From assembly GCA_028023455.1 (NCBI GenBank), contig JAQFVV010006221.1, forward strand, positions 8,291,011 to 8,355,010: DNA of 64,000 nt, written 5' to 3'. Positions 12,641 through 22,985 of the stretch are shown here, piece by piece. The position numbers and the translations under genes were made by a program. Under the pieces are notes generated by a model that was given only the letters and a program-made list of their open reading frames with translations, was not told where the DNA came from and searched no databases. Source of the DNA: Epiperipatus broadwayi (lineage: Eukaryota; Onychophora; Udeonychophora; Euonychophora; Peripatidae). Numbering within the stretch: position 1 is the first letter of the stretch; each line of letters starts with the position of its first letter.

Positions 12641-13639
12641 TATATGAATTTAAAAAGAATGGGAAAGTATGGAGGTGTTTATTAAATATATAAATAATAA
12701 ACAATTCTTGCCCATTATGATTGGTGAAATTGTAAATGTGGAGCTGTTTCCAATATCAACCAACACGTTTGTCAAAACGCCATGACTCACTCTAATAAAG
12801 AGAACACTTTGACCATGTTAGATAGCCTTGTAAAAGATCTGATACTATTTTATTTTCAGCAGCTTCCTGCTCCAAAGTGGAAAACATACTGTGCATTACT
12901 CTTTGAATCACTCCAGACTGGGGCATTATTGTTCTCAAAATAGCTCAATAACAGATATCTCTCTTTTAAATGAACTTCAGCTTTATGGCCCAATTCCCCT
13001 AACTTACTGAACATTCAGATTTACTAATTTAGGTATTTGTTTGACTCACTCGTGCAACTGGGTATTTTCTTGTGATATTTCTGTTTCATTAGTCATCCAA
13101 ACTGTATTCTGAATCTGATCTAAAGATCTCTACACATTGAACAAGTTCATTATTGAGGGAAACATTAAGACTAGATACAAAACAAGATCTTCATATTATT
13201 AGCTTTAAGGTTTACAATATGCTGATGATTGTGCTGCTCTTGCAAAGAGAAAGGATGATATACTGAACAGTATCAGTATTTTGGGAAAAAAAATTGATTA
13301 ATAATTAATTAAAAAAAAAATCAATGCCCAACGGATACAACTAAATATTTCTCCCTCCCATTAATATTATATAAGCAGGGCATGGATAGTTAGTAACCTA
13401 AGAATATCTTATTAAATTCTTAAATAAAAAACTTTTGATGTTAAACAGCAGTAAAGGTTTCATCATCCTATTGCTCCACTTTACAAGTTAAAGATATTTC
13501 GTCATAGTAATATAACATTTCAACTACATTAATTCTTCATATGATTGTTATTTTGTCAAATTTAGTATAGTGAAGTTAAACATGAAATCTTTATTGTTTA
13601 TAGACTTTAATGTAAAAAATTTTTTTAAATAAAACTTCT

Positions 13640-13690
13640 TTATTTTCCTGACAGTTTCGACTGTCCAGCAGTCTTCATCAGAGCTTCTCA
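13640..13690 (-). ncRNA. hammerhead ribozyme, family H3
   Basis: On the minus strand: CTGATGA (13675-13681), stem II GACTG-CTGGA-CAGTC with five perfect pairs, GAAAC (13654-13658), and triplet GTC (13650-13652). Stem I pairing is short (U-A, C-G) and helix III ACTGT is too short to close alone, so it may act only as a dimer. It is followed by the H3 tail AGGAAAATAAAGAAGTTTTA. A 25-base T-rich unit (TCAAATTTCCTCTAC plus a T run) is repeated just upstream of it at 13687-13750. Confidence 0.75.
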
Positions 13691-14067
13691 AATTTCCTCT
13701 ACTTTTTTTTTTTATTCTTATCAAATTTCCTCTACTTTTTTTTTTTACTCTTCTTCTTTATTGACTTAATATAAGATACTAAAAGTTTACTTTAAAAGTA
13801 TTTTGAAATGTTTTGAAGATGTAGGCCAAAATCAGTATGTCCTCCAGCTTGCTAGATGTCGTAAATCTTCATTGGATTGAGCATGTGGAGTATATAAAGT
13901 ATGGTGAACTGAAGTATAATAATTATGAGAAAGATAGACTCTGTTTATATCATAATATGTATTCTAGAAATATTTCAAAAAAGTGATATTAGTTGTCGTC
14001 ATTGCAAAAATATGCTGACAATAGAATAAAATATAGAGCTAAATTTGACAAAGTGTTAATTTTTTCA

Positions 14068-14190
14068 GAAAGAAAATGTTAAGAGATAACATCTTAGGGT
14101 GTTAAATAAACTGCTTAAAGAACTTAAAGAGAAAGAAAACGTTAAGAGATAACATCTTAGGATGTTAAATAAACTGCTTAAAGAACTATT
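14068..14190 (+). repeat. 63-bp tandem duplication
   Basis: GAAAGAAAATGTTAAGAGAT at 14068 recurs with one change at 14131, and the two units stay almost identical through GTTAAATAAACTGCTTAAAG. It lies at the 3' edge of the LINE C remnant. Confidence 0.85.
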
Positions 14191-14453
14191 AAGTAATATA
14201 TTTACAAGTATTTGCTTTTATCAGTGCATCTTTCATCATTAGCTCAATCCTATCACAACCAATCACAACCATCATCAGCCCATAATTAAAACCAACCCCT
14301 CATATTATAGATACATTAGAAACATTCACTATATTTTTTCAAGTAAGATATAATTTAACTTCGTATACACATTCTTTAGAAATACTTAACTTCATATATA
14401 TATATATATTCAAATATACTATATTTGATGTTTTTTTTTCTTTCAAAAGTTAA

Positions 14454-14510
14454 CCTTGACAATGGTGGATGCTAGTTCATCGAAATATCGATATATAATG
14501 GAAAATAATA
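14454..14510 (+). ncRNA. decayed hammerhead-like motif
   Basis: The order TTGACAA, then GGTGGATGCTAGTTCATC as a stem II candidate (GATG/CATC), then GAAATATC resembles the Penelope-type hammerhead with a mutated CUGANGA core. Probably an inactive relic. Confidence 0.35.
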
Positions 14511-14614
14511 CATGGTTTAACCCAAAAAATAATTTATCTATATTTAAATATATTTCAAATTTCTATAGCTCACACATTTCTGAAACATATAATCAAAGAT
14601 GTAAAAAGGGTAAA

Positions 14615-14672
14615 TGATCCCCAAGATGCATATTTCACATTGAACAAGCACTCATCAGTTGGCACCAGATCA
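14615..14672 (-). ncRNA. type-I hammerhead ribozyme, family H2
   Basis: On the minus strand: CTGATGA (14652-14658), GAAA (14633-14636), helix III/triplet ending ATC with C17 at 14625. Inner stem I is CCAA/TTGG, a perfect four pairs, and outer stem I is TGATC/GATCA, a perfect five pairs (14668-14672 with 14615-14619). Stem II (14637-14651) has drifted and contains mismatches, which would weaken it. The downstream SINE body is truncated. Confidence 0.78.
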
Positions 14673-14689
14673 CAATTTCTTACACATCT

Positions 14690-16480
14690 TCATTATATTA
14701 ATGACTTTTAGTAATCACTTATTTTGCTAAATATTATTGTGAGTCCAAGTATACATTTTTAAGTCTCATCTAATGAATACATATCAACACCCGAGTTTCC
14801 TTGCCAATCTTGATAGTTCTAATAACTTTCCCTGCACTACTCTTATGCAAGATATGGATTCGGTTCTATCTGCCTTTAACACCTTGTAATATAATAAATG
14901 CATGCAAGTTTTATGTTTATGATATGTGCATTGTTTTATATAGTCATGACAAAATCGTGACATTTTGCTCTTTATCTTTCCTGGAATTGGGGTGGCTGCT
15001 AAAGATGATGATAAATGCCAATACATTTTATTTTATTATTCAAGAAGAGTCGGCCCTATAAAAGTGTATGCACTCTAATTATCTTATTCGTGTTATTATA
15101 TAGATAGAATGAACTGTTAAGTGAAAAATTCACTATAAATTTAGTTTGGTTATTATGTGGAATTTTGAAAAAAGAAGTGTGAAATCGGTGTGCGTAATAA
15201 ACTTGGAAAATTTAATATGAGACGAAAGATTTTGAATAATGTCTGCTAAATACTAGACATTTTACAAACCAGCACAGAAAAAAGCTTTTACTGAAATGAG
15301 ATTGTAATCAAATGAACAATTAAAAATAGAATTTTTTTTTATTTTTTTTTTCCGTTTTTAAAAATCTTTTTACTTGTAAAATCAAAAATTAAAAGGACTT
15401 TTTGATAAAAATAAAAGCTATTAATAAACTTGTCAGGGAAGAAAGATGATTTATTATCTTCTAAAATAACTATTGATCAAAGAAATTAAAAAGTTTGATA
15501 AATGATTCTTTAAAGAAAAAAAAAGGAAAAAAGATTTAAGATATATAATGCTTGGTGAACATAGAGTTTCAGTGATTAGCTGTAGTAGATAGCTTTAATC
15601 TGAAGGGATTTCGAATTAATGATTTATTTTTTTTTGCAATTTATTCCCAATATTAGTATTGTATATAAATATTAAAAATATTTTTTATTTATTATTAAAA
15701 TATGTGTTAGTTATTTAAATAAAAAGGATTTGGTGTAAGTACCTGTGAAAAGAAATTTAATACAACAGAAATTCACAAAACGATACACACACACGCACAT
15801 TTTCCGTCAATATATGAAACAAGGATAAAAGATTCTTTTTTTTACGAAGTAAAATAGAAAGCATTATACTGTGGGTACTTACGTATTAGTCCCGGCAATA
15901 AAATTTTAGTTTTCATTACTTATGATTGGTAAATATGTGGTAGTATGTTTTATTTTTAATTAAATTTAACTCTCAAAGATTTAAATAATCATTTTTAACA
16001 AAGGTGTAAATAACGACACAACTTTCTGTATTAACCTTTTAACCGCTAATTTTATCATTGGTTGTATCAGATAAAAATCAAATCTTTTAATTGGCCAACT
16101 CACAAACTGAAGACAAAGCCTATTGTTAAAACATATTCGCCTATAATATTAAATTCAACTCAGATACGTTTATAAAAAGTATATAATTAATTTTTCAGGT
16201 TATGAAGAAAACGAAAGTTCTTTCAAAAATAAATTGCTATTTATTTATTCTAAAATATTCAATATCGGCAACATAAAAGTTATAATGTAAACAAAAAGAT
16301 CGACTTTTACGTTATAGAAAAGTAAATATTTCTTTTTACTACATCTTCAATATGTTTACTTAAATCTTCAATATTTTTCGAAAATAATTTTGTTTTTTTA
16401 TTATTCTCTCTGAAAATAATTTTAATTTCTCAAAATATTCTTTTATAATAATTAAATCGTATTCGAAATGAAAATCTCAG
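14690..16480. other. gene-free AT-rich stretch
   Basis: No gene or known repeat was recognised. The short open frames at 14784-15061 overlap on both strands and have no family resemblance. Confidence 0.45.
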
Positions 16481-16519
16481 CGTTTTTCTTTATTTTCTTT
16501 GATCAGGCAGTTTCTTTGT

Positions 16520-16742
16520 TCTTTCCAGCCAATCAGAATGTCTTTTTCGGCTGAGAGCATGCTAAGAACCAATCACAAATAATGTTCCTTCTTTGTTTAG
16601 GTTTAAATGCGTTTTTTTTCTATTTTTTACTTCTAAAATAAATCGGAAGATGTCACCATCGTACAGAACTTTTAAAAACGAATTCAATACGTATTTAATG
16701 AATATTTTCGTATAAAAACTGGCTGAGTTAGAGTGATTTCAG
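16520..16742 (+). promoter_or_regulatory. candidate RNA polymerase II promoter
   Basis: Two same-orientation CCAAT boxes (CCAATCAGAA near 16531, CCAATCACAAA near 16570) and a TATA-like TATAAAAA at 16711-16718 lie just upstream of an ATG-initiated exon. CpG dinucleotides are denser here (16640-16830) than in the surroundings, as at many invertebrate promoters. With this TATA position a start site would fall almost at the ATG, so the TATA match may be fortuitous and the true start may lie higher up. Confidence 0.5.
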
Positions 16743-16821
16743 ATGTCGACGAGGAGCCTCGTAAAAAACAGTCTTTTGGTTAATATCAACTTCCATGGTA
16801 AAAGACGATCATCTTTAAAGC
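16743..16821 (+). CDS. candidate first coding exon of an unrecognised gene
   Basis: The reading frame opens with ATG at 16743 and gives 26 codons beginning MSTRSLVKNSLLVNINFHGK, with a basic stretch KRRSSLK, followed by a strong donor C|GTAAGTAAG at 16822. The splice phase would be 1. Codon and CpG use differ from the AT-rich flanks. I do not recognise the protein and could not find a continuing exon downstream. Alternatively, the TTTCAG right before the ATG could be a splice acceptor, making this an internal exon, but the polypyrimidine tract is poor. The gene would run rightward on the plus strand. Supporting evidence is the promoter-like upstream segment only; transcript data are lacking. 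Confidence 0.45.
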
Positions 16822-17313
16822 GTAAGTAAGTAGCTAAAAGTTAATAAAAGATGTACATTTAATTGGATGCAAGCATAATTTATATACTTGGAGTTTTAGA
16901 TGTACACCTGGGTCTCTTTTTACGTGGACTTATTTAACACGATTTTGAAGTTACGCGATTCATATGTTTCACCGGAAGTCGACCTCCGATAATGCGATAT
17001 TACTTTAAATAATAAATTTGAAAATAATAGCACATTATTGGAATTCGACTTTCATCTTAGTAATTTCAATATTTTCAGTGCTTTATAATAGTAAGATTTT
17101 ATGCAATAATGAAATTAAAATCATGATTTCCACATTTTATGTATACACACATTAAATTTTACAAGATTATAATGTAAATTTGTTCAAATATTGTACGTGT
17201 TAATTTTGCATTTTAAATCACATTCTGTTTTTGCTTTTTAAAAAAGAACGTAATCAATTATTAATCATTTAGTGTCCGCAAGTTTATTTTTAAAAGGTGA
17301 GTAATAGCAGTGG

Positions 17314-17509
17314 GCACAATTAAATTTGACAATTAAAAATTAAAATCTGATTTTTAATTGTAATTAACAATTTAAAAATTACTTACGGCGACTTGAAATT
17401 AATGTGATATAAAACTAAATTTGATTTTTAAATGGAATTGAAAATTAAAAAATTAAAGACAAAAATAAGAATTTAATTTTTAGTTGTTAGTTTTAATTAA
17501 ATTTTTCCC
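17314..17509. mobile_element. possible hAT-type MITE
   Basis: An exact 8-bp direct repeat AGCAGTGG lies at 17306-17313 and 17510-17517, the TSD length of hAT transposons. The 196-bp interior has weak, AT-rich terminal inversion (GCACAATTAAATTT against AATTTAATT followed by a mismatch zone) and internal inverted A/T blocks. No ORF. Confidence 0.4.
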
Positions 17510-17517
17510 AGCAGTGG

Positions 17518-18070
17518 TGAATAAATGTCTTTTTATTATCATAAGTCTAAGTTCATAAACAATTAATAAAATCATTGTCTCAAAGATTAATTACTAATTA
17601 AGTTGTCAACAGAAAACCATTAACACAATGTGAGAATGAACTTGGTGCTAGTTGTATTTCCTCTTGTGAAGAATCTATTTTTTAGCAGTTTGCAAATGAA
17701 ACTGTTTATCAGCAAATGGCGATAATAATTAAAACGTGTATAAAAAAAATGTAAATTACTGTACTGTAAATTATGCATAAAAATATATTATTTTGAATAA
17801 AATTAAATATTATAGTTAAAAAAAGTTTGTCTTGTATCAATTTTTTTCAAATTTGAAATTTTTTATTAGTCATATTTTATTTCCTTATTTTTTTTTTGCG
17901 CGAATTTTAAAGTAAATTTTACGTTGGTGCTTTGCTTTTACACGAGTTTTGAAAAATCACAGTCCGTATCCCCCCTTTTTCAAGGTAAGTTACGTCTATT
18001 TTTGCGCGATTTTGTTTGCACGTGTTTTCTGAGGAACCTATCTATCACATAAAACGAGACCCAGGTATAA
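17518..18070. other. intron-like AT-rich stretch
   Basis: Nothing recognised. If the exon at 16743 is real, this is part of its first intron. Confidence 0.35.
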
Positions 18071-18074
18071 TTAT

Positions 18075-18250
18075 ATATAGAATTTAAACACAGATCCTCA
18101 CACTCCTTTCAACCATCCGCTCTATCTCATACAATTGATATCATGACCACACTCATGTGAAAAGGTAAAAGATCTCCAATAACCAAATTTCATGCTGAAC
18201 CAGCACTCATCAGATTGAAGCCTGGCCATTAAAGTATAGAGTTGGTAGAT
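18075..18250 (-). mobile_element. ribozyme-SINE, family H2
   Basis: In minus-strand order: a hammerhead (18220-18172), a spacer with TCATGATATCA, then a tRNA-like head GAGATAGAGCGGATGG (A-box-like) and TGTTTAAATTC (B-box-like) near 18130-18080. The order ribozyme then tRNA-like module recurs in the copies at 20600 and 21765. Confidence 0.7.
18172..18222 (-). ncRNA. hammerhead ribozyme-like, family H2
   Basis: CTGATGA (18207-18213), stem II GTGCTGGTTCAGCAT (last pair G-U) and GAAA (18188-18191) are intact. An alternative stem I CAAT/ATTG with triplet GTT can be drawn, but the original CCAA arm is altered, so activity is doubtful. Confidence 0.6.
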
Positions 18251-18259
18251 GTAAGAAAT

Positions 18260-18840
18260 ATAAAGGATGAAAACAATATATGAAGGATGTCTGGAAGTAG
18301 TTTTCCACCAAGCTTGGGAGGTTTTAAATTTATTCCTCATTTAATGGATGAGTATTGGATAAATCTGTAACTAAAAACTGTCTTCTCATTTGGAAATGTT
18401 AACACTCTTGCTATAATTGTAAAAATCATAATTTTTATATTCAAGGCAAAATATAAAAATGAAAACCTTTATAACTTTTGTATTTTGCACTAAAGTTAAA
18501 AATAACTTTATATGTATTTGAAATTACAATTTTTAAATGTGTTCAATAAATCACACAATTGACTTCTCAAAGAAATCTATAGCATTATTTTTGAAATACC
18601 ATTTTTTTTTTGGACAAGATCAACACATTAATGACAAAAAAATACCTGAATACATTCTCAGTGATTCATCTGAGATAATCATTTTATTTCATTTAAATCC
18701 TATTTACATCTTGAAGATATGACATCATTTCTAATGATGCTCACTTTATAAAAATAAAATAAAGGCCCTAAGAATTATTTTATAATTGAGTATCCAAAAG
18801 AAAATCATGAAGGCTAAACAATATGTTAATGTTTCACATC
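18260..18840. other. gene-free AT-rich stretch
   Basis: Nothing recognised. Confidence 0.4.
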
Positions 18841-19612
18841 ATCATCATCAATGATCTCTGAAAAAGCAACTTCCAAACAGCAAACCAGAACACACTGCCT
18901 TTATAATTCTTGCTTCATGGATCAAATATCTATGGTTATATCCCTCTTTAAGATCATTAGTCAATTTTTTTCTTCTATATTCTTTCCTCACACTTTTTTT
19001 CCAAATCTTGCCAATATAATCTACAATTGTTCTGCCTCTAAATGCATATTCAATCCCAGATTTTTAAAAAAAATTTATTCAAAATAATCTTTTTCATTTC
19101 CTTTTTTTTTCATCACTTCTATAGTTGTGACTTTATTTTTCAATTTATCCTTTCCATCCTCTTCAAATCCCACAAGCCAGCAAATTTCAAAATTACCCAT
19201 GTTTTGTTTATAAATATATACTTCAAACAAAACATTAATGGTTCACAGAATAACCACTTACTCCAATTGAACATGTTTAACCCTTGCAATTTTTATTCAA
19301 ATTATATTTTTAACGCCTAACTTCTCAAATATTTAAAAATACTAACATGCTCTTCAACTTTTGTCTAATGCTTATTGCTAATTCTTTCTTCTATATATTT
19401 TTATTATTTCAATTTTATTATTATTTATTTTTATCCTAGATACAAATTTTATCGATCCTATATAATATTTTATTCACATCATCCTTACTATTTTCAAATA
19501 CTGTCACATCATCAGCAAAACCGAGACAGACAACAAACTTACTTCACACATTTCCAAAACTATTCAAATTCAGCATATATTAAAGACTACATATTTATTT
19601 AAATAATTAGTT
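18841..19612 (-). mobile_element. LINE family D, RT to C-terminus, degraded
   Basis: Minus-strand remnant. Near 19530-19440 it reads VCLGFADDVTVFENSKDDVN, with the RT catalytic FADD motif. Further on, near 19060-18990, it reads EYAFRGRTIVDYIGKIWKKS, a typical LINE C-terminal block. It ends in a (CATCATCAT) microsatellite at 18838-18850, which is its 3' tail on the minus strand. Many stops; dead. Confidence 0.65.
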
Positions 19613-19649
19613 AAATATCCAAGATAAAAATTAAATGACCAACTCTAAC

Positions 19650-20050
19650 AAAACGTTTTTAAAATATGGAGCATAGACTATTGAGATTTCAGACCACTCA
19701 AAGAAGTATGGAGAGATGCATGTTAGTCAATAATAAGAAGAGATTGAAAAAGAAACACATGGATAAGAGAACAAATAGGTGTTACTGACATCATTGAAAA
19801 AATTAAGAGACTGGGGTGGAGATGGACTGGACATATTTCCAGAAGAGATGATAATAGATGGATAGTTGAATTCTTAAACTGGAGGCAAAAAGATTATAAT
19901 AAAAGACCTAGAAAGAGACCACATGGGAGAATGGATGGATGAAATAATGAAGTGTGCATGGGTAATGGAAGAGAGGCTACAGATAGAAAAAAAATGGATT
20001 GAACTTGGAGAGACCTTCCTGCAGTGGATTAATAATGATTAAAAGTAACG
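19650..20050 (+). mobile_element. LINE family A, 3' end
   Basis: A plus-strand C-terminal ORF2 fragment: TTQRSMERC, GVTDIIEKIKRLGWRWTGHI, RRDDNRW, a frameshift, then KCAWVMEERLQIEKKWIELG and ETFLQWINND, followed by an AATGAT-type simple tail. It matches the minus-strand copy at 43925-44390 nearly block for block. Confidence 0.8.
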
Positions 20051-20263
20051 ATGATAATGATATTTATATGTAATAGTAAGTATGTATTCATTTACTCATT
20101 CTTTTATATTTAATAATGGGAATATTGGTGATTGATTATTTACTATACATGTTATTTTATATCAGATATTATATTTTATATTGTTGATTCATTATACTAA
20201 TTATTATTTTTATTTTTTCTTCACGGTCTTATTTTACACTCTTCTTATAATTAATGTCATATA

Positions 20264-20275
20264 CCCCCCCCCCCC
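20264..20275 (+). repeat. poly-C tract
   Basis: A run of about a dozen C residues, rare in this AT-rich window. Confidence 0.9.
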
Positions 20276-20599
20276 ATATTGGACTATCTTGATAAGTGCA
20301 CAAACTCTATAAGGTTAACATTCAAATAATAAACTGCTAGCTATTATTTTTAATCAAAAAAAAAAATTCAAGTAACTAATACACGGATGGATCCCATTCA
20401 ATGAATAATTAAAAAGATAGAAAACTACAGTGTTTTTCACCAAATGAACTTATATACAGATAGTATCAAATAAAACGAATTAATATTTAAAATGAATAAA
20501 TATAATTATATTTTTATCAGTAAATTATCAAATATATTTTTTTGATAGTTTTAAATAGTTATTCCATAAGGAAATCAAATTTAAATAAAATAATTCTGT

Positions 20600-20765
20600 A
20601 AAGAGAAGGGATTTGAACCCAGATTTTTAAGCCTTCTTTAGTCATCAATTCCATCTTATACAACCAATACGACTGCATACATGCGAAAAAGATAAATAAT
20701 CTCCAATAAATGTATTTCATGCTGAAAATGTTATTTCAGTTGAAAAATTTTCAAATATATCTGGA
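20600..20765 (-). mobile_element. ribozyme-SINE relic, family H2
   Basis: The minus strand keeps TTCAGCATGAAATACAT (end of stem II, GAAA, helix III) but CTGATGA has decayed to CTGAAAT. The tRNA-like module is well kept, with a canonical B box GGTTCAAATCCC near 20605-20620. Confidence 0.6.
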
Positions 20766-21106
20766 ATTCATAATAAAAGAGGCAACATATTTGCGAAGTT
20801 ATACTTTCAGCAAATAATATATTGATTTCCTCAGAATCTCTTCACAAACTCCCTTTCTCTTAAAATGTATTATGAGAACATCTCTTTTATATCTGCTCTC
20901 TCATAGCCATGAAGTAAAAATTTCTATATATGTTTTATATTTTTTAATTAAAAATTGTATTAAATTTCATGATAACATATTTTCATTCTAGTTTGAGAAT
21001 GCATAGTAATTATGACACAATTATTCTGGCATAGTTTTAACAAAAAATATATATGGAAAATTCATTTAAAGAAAGTTATACAAGGATGATGTGGTAAAGA
21101 ATGAAG

Positions 21107-21215
21107 TTTTTTTTTTTTTTATGTGTCAAAGCATCGGCCGGGAAGCGAACCCGCAAATCCGGGACAACTGCTTGTAAGGCGGCTGTGCTGACTACTCGAC
21201 CACCAATGCTTGACT
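21107..21215 (-). mobile_element. tRNA-derived SINE (family S1)
   Basis: T run (A-tail) at 21107-21120, then CATAGC-equivalent 3' end, B box and the AGCATTGGTGG 5' end at 21210. The anticodon arm has a small deletion. TSD is weak (GAAGTT/AAAGTT). Confidence 0.85.
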
Positions 21216-21764
21216 AAAGTTATTTTTCTTTTCATTTTCTTCCTCTTAATCCCAGTAAGCAGAAATGACACATTGTTATAAAAATATTTAAGCACATTTT
21301 AGTTTTAATTTTCAGGATTGATACGGCTAATAATTAACCAACTTTTTAGTTTCTTTTAACTTTTAGTGTAGGACAATAAAAATAATAGAAATACTTTTTT
21401 AAATCAAATCTACAGACAATAATATTTTTAAAACTTAATTCTAAATTAAAATTTTCTTATCTAATTAAATAGATCCCTTTTAATAACTAAAAAGTATTTT
21501 TTAAATATAATTTTATTGATAGCGGTAAAAAATTATTACCATTGAATGTTTATTATTGATATATTTTATTTAAAGTAAAATAATATAAGTAAACAATTGT
21601 CATACAGATGTCCAGTTAATTTTATATATTATAAGACAGATGTCGCTATGTATGCAATGTAAAAGGAAGCTTTAAAATACTTCCATAATATTTAAAGAAA
21701 AAAAAATATTTGCCTGAAAGAAAAACAATTTTTCTGTGTTATTATTTTTATTGCTTATAAATAT

Positions 21765-22005
21765 AGGGGATTTGAACTCAGACTCTCAAGCCACTCCACT
21801 ATTTACACTATCTCATACTACTAATACACATGACCACAAACATGTAGAAAAGATAAATAATCACTAATCTTATACTATTAATACACATGACCACAAACAT
21901 GCAGAAAAGATAAATAATCACTAATACATGTATTTCGTGCTAAACCAGCACTCATCAGTTGGTCCAGATTACCATCTCCCATACATATATATATAATCAG
22001 TGCTC
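21765..22005 (-). mobile_element. ribozyme-SINE, family H2, with internal duplication
   Basis: Minus-strand order: hammerhead (21972-21918), spacer, tRNA-like head. The spacer (ATACACATGACCACAAACAT ... AAAGATAAATAATCACTAAT on the plus strand) is present twice in tandem, about 53 bp per unit, at 21810-21920. The tRNA-like part has GAGATAGTGTAAATAGTGG and the B box GAGTTCAAATCCC. Confidence 0.75.
21918..21972 (-). ncRNA. hammerhead ribozyme, family H2
   Basis: CTGATGA (21952-21958), perfect stem II GTGCTGGTTTAGCAC and GAAA (21933-21936) are present; helix III is the palindrome ATACATGTAT. The stem I partner of CCAA has drifted (TTAG), so cleavage would be weak. Confidence 0.65.
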
Positions 22006-22849
22006 AGTCTATATTAAGATAGCAAATCCTTGCACTTTAATGAACAGGCTTCAACCTACTCCAACCTCCATACCATTGAAAATTTGATGATAGAATTCCC
22101 AAATCCCATGCTTATGCCAATATTTTTTATTGCATATATAGAATTATTACTGTTATATAAAGATATTTTATATTATATTCAGTGATTTATTTAATTTATA
22201 TATAGAAAGCAAGCCATAAAAACATGAACACATTGTTCAAAGATCATTATGTATAAATATAAAAATTATTCTAATTAAAAGATGAAAAGTACATGCTACC
22301 AGTCACCTTAAAAATTTGAGTATTACAAAGAAAGTAAATCAGCAAATAGAGAATTCTACAAAAGTTAAACGGAATTAAGAAATAGAAAATAAGAAAACTG
22401 AATTAAAAAAAAAGTATTTTTAGATGAAGATATTTAGAAAACAAAACAAAAAAAATCAAGAATCCCTTTTTACAAAAATAAAAAAATGATGATGTGATAA
22501 ATATTGAAAAAATAGGTAAAGGAAAAATATATAAAGTCGAATAAATAAAGAGTAGAAAAAAGTAAATTTCTTACTATAAAAACAATATTGAGTGAATAAT
22601 CAAATTTAGATTTTATATAAATAAGTTGTAGAGAAGAGATAGTTTCAGTTTCTGAGTACCAATTGGAGCAATGAAAGTCTAAGACAGTGCCAAAAAAAAA
22701 GGATAATAGATAAAGATAGAATCAAATATTGATAGAGAAAAAGAAAGTGCAATAGAACAAAATTGTTTTTTTTTTTTTTTTAAAAAAAAAGACAGATTTA
22801 GTTATAAAAGAATTAAGTGAATTAACAATATCTCATTGATTTCTTCCTA

Positions 22850-22985
22850 AACGTAAGCTTGTGGTTAAGACCTGTAGAGGTCCCTACTATCGCATTTTTA
22901 CGCGCACATTCGAGGTTATAGCCTTAGTAAATATTACTTACTTAATCAATGTGCGTTTAAATAAATTTATAATTAGAATCTTAAT
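22850..22985 (+). repeat. family R4 repeat, monomer
   Basis: Shares GACCTGTAGAGGTCCCTA, CGCACAT and CCTTAGTAAATATTACTTAC with the right arm of the inverted element at 34008-34217. It has no ORF and no clear TSD. Confidence 0.7.

Larger units (their letters stand above)
11912..14130 (+). mobile_element. LINE family C (Jockey-like RT), fragmented
   Basis: A plus-strand RT read in pieces. 11912-12170 gives VKIYKNKKNKKCDINNYLKI and ILLTRLL (family form: YKNKG..DCxNYRGIsLL..KIlARilLNRL). 12185-12300 gives a segment like FxVRQIxxEK...LYxxFID. 13204-13290 gives LQYADDCAALAKRKDD with the catalytic YADD. 13855-13950 gives HWIEHVE...KYGELKY, matching the C-terminal RxRWxGHVxR...LYGELK block. Stops, gaps and ribozyme insertions at 12540-12620 and 13640-13690 break it up. 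It is dead. Confidence 0.75.

Noticed and set aside
14220-14300. Repeated CAATCACAACCATCATCAGC as a possible CRISPR-like or regulatory array
   Set aside because: Only two short imperfect repeats, no spacer regularity, and the genome is eukaryotic.
18851-19602. Four consecutive plus-strand open frames
   Set aside because: They lie antisense to the LINE D RT fragment, where the minus strand shows FADD and C-terminal motifs; the plus frames are low-complexity F/I/Y-rich.
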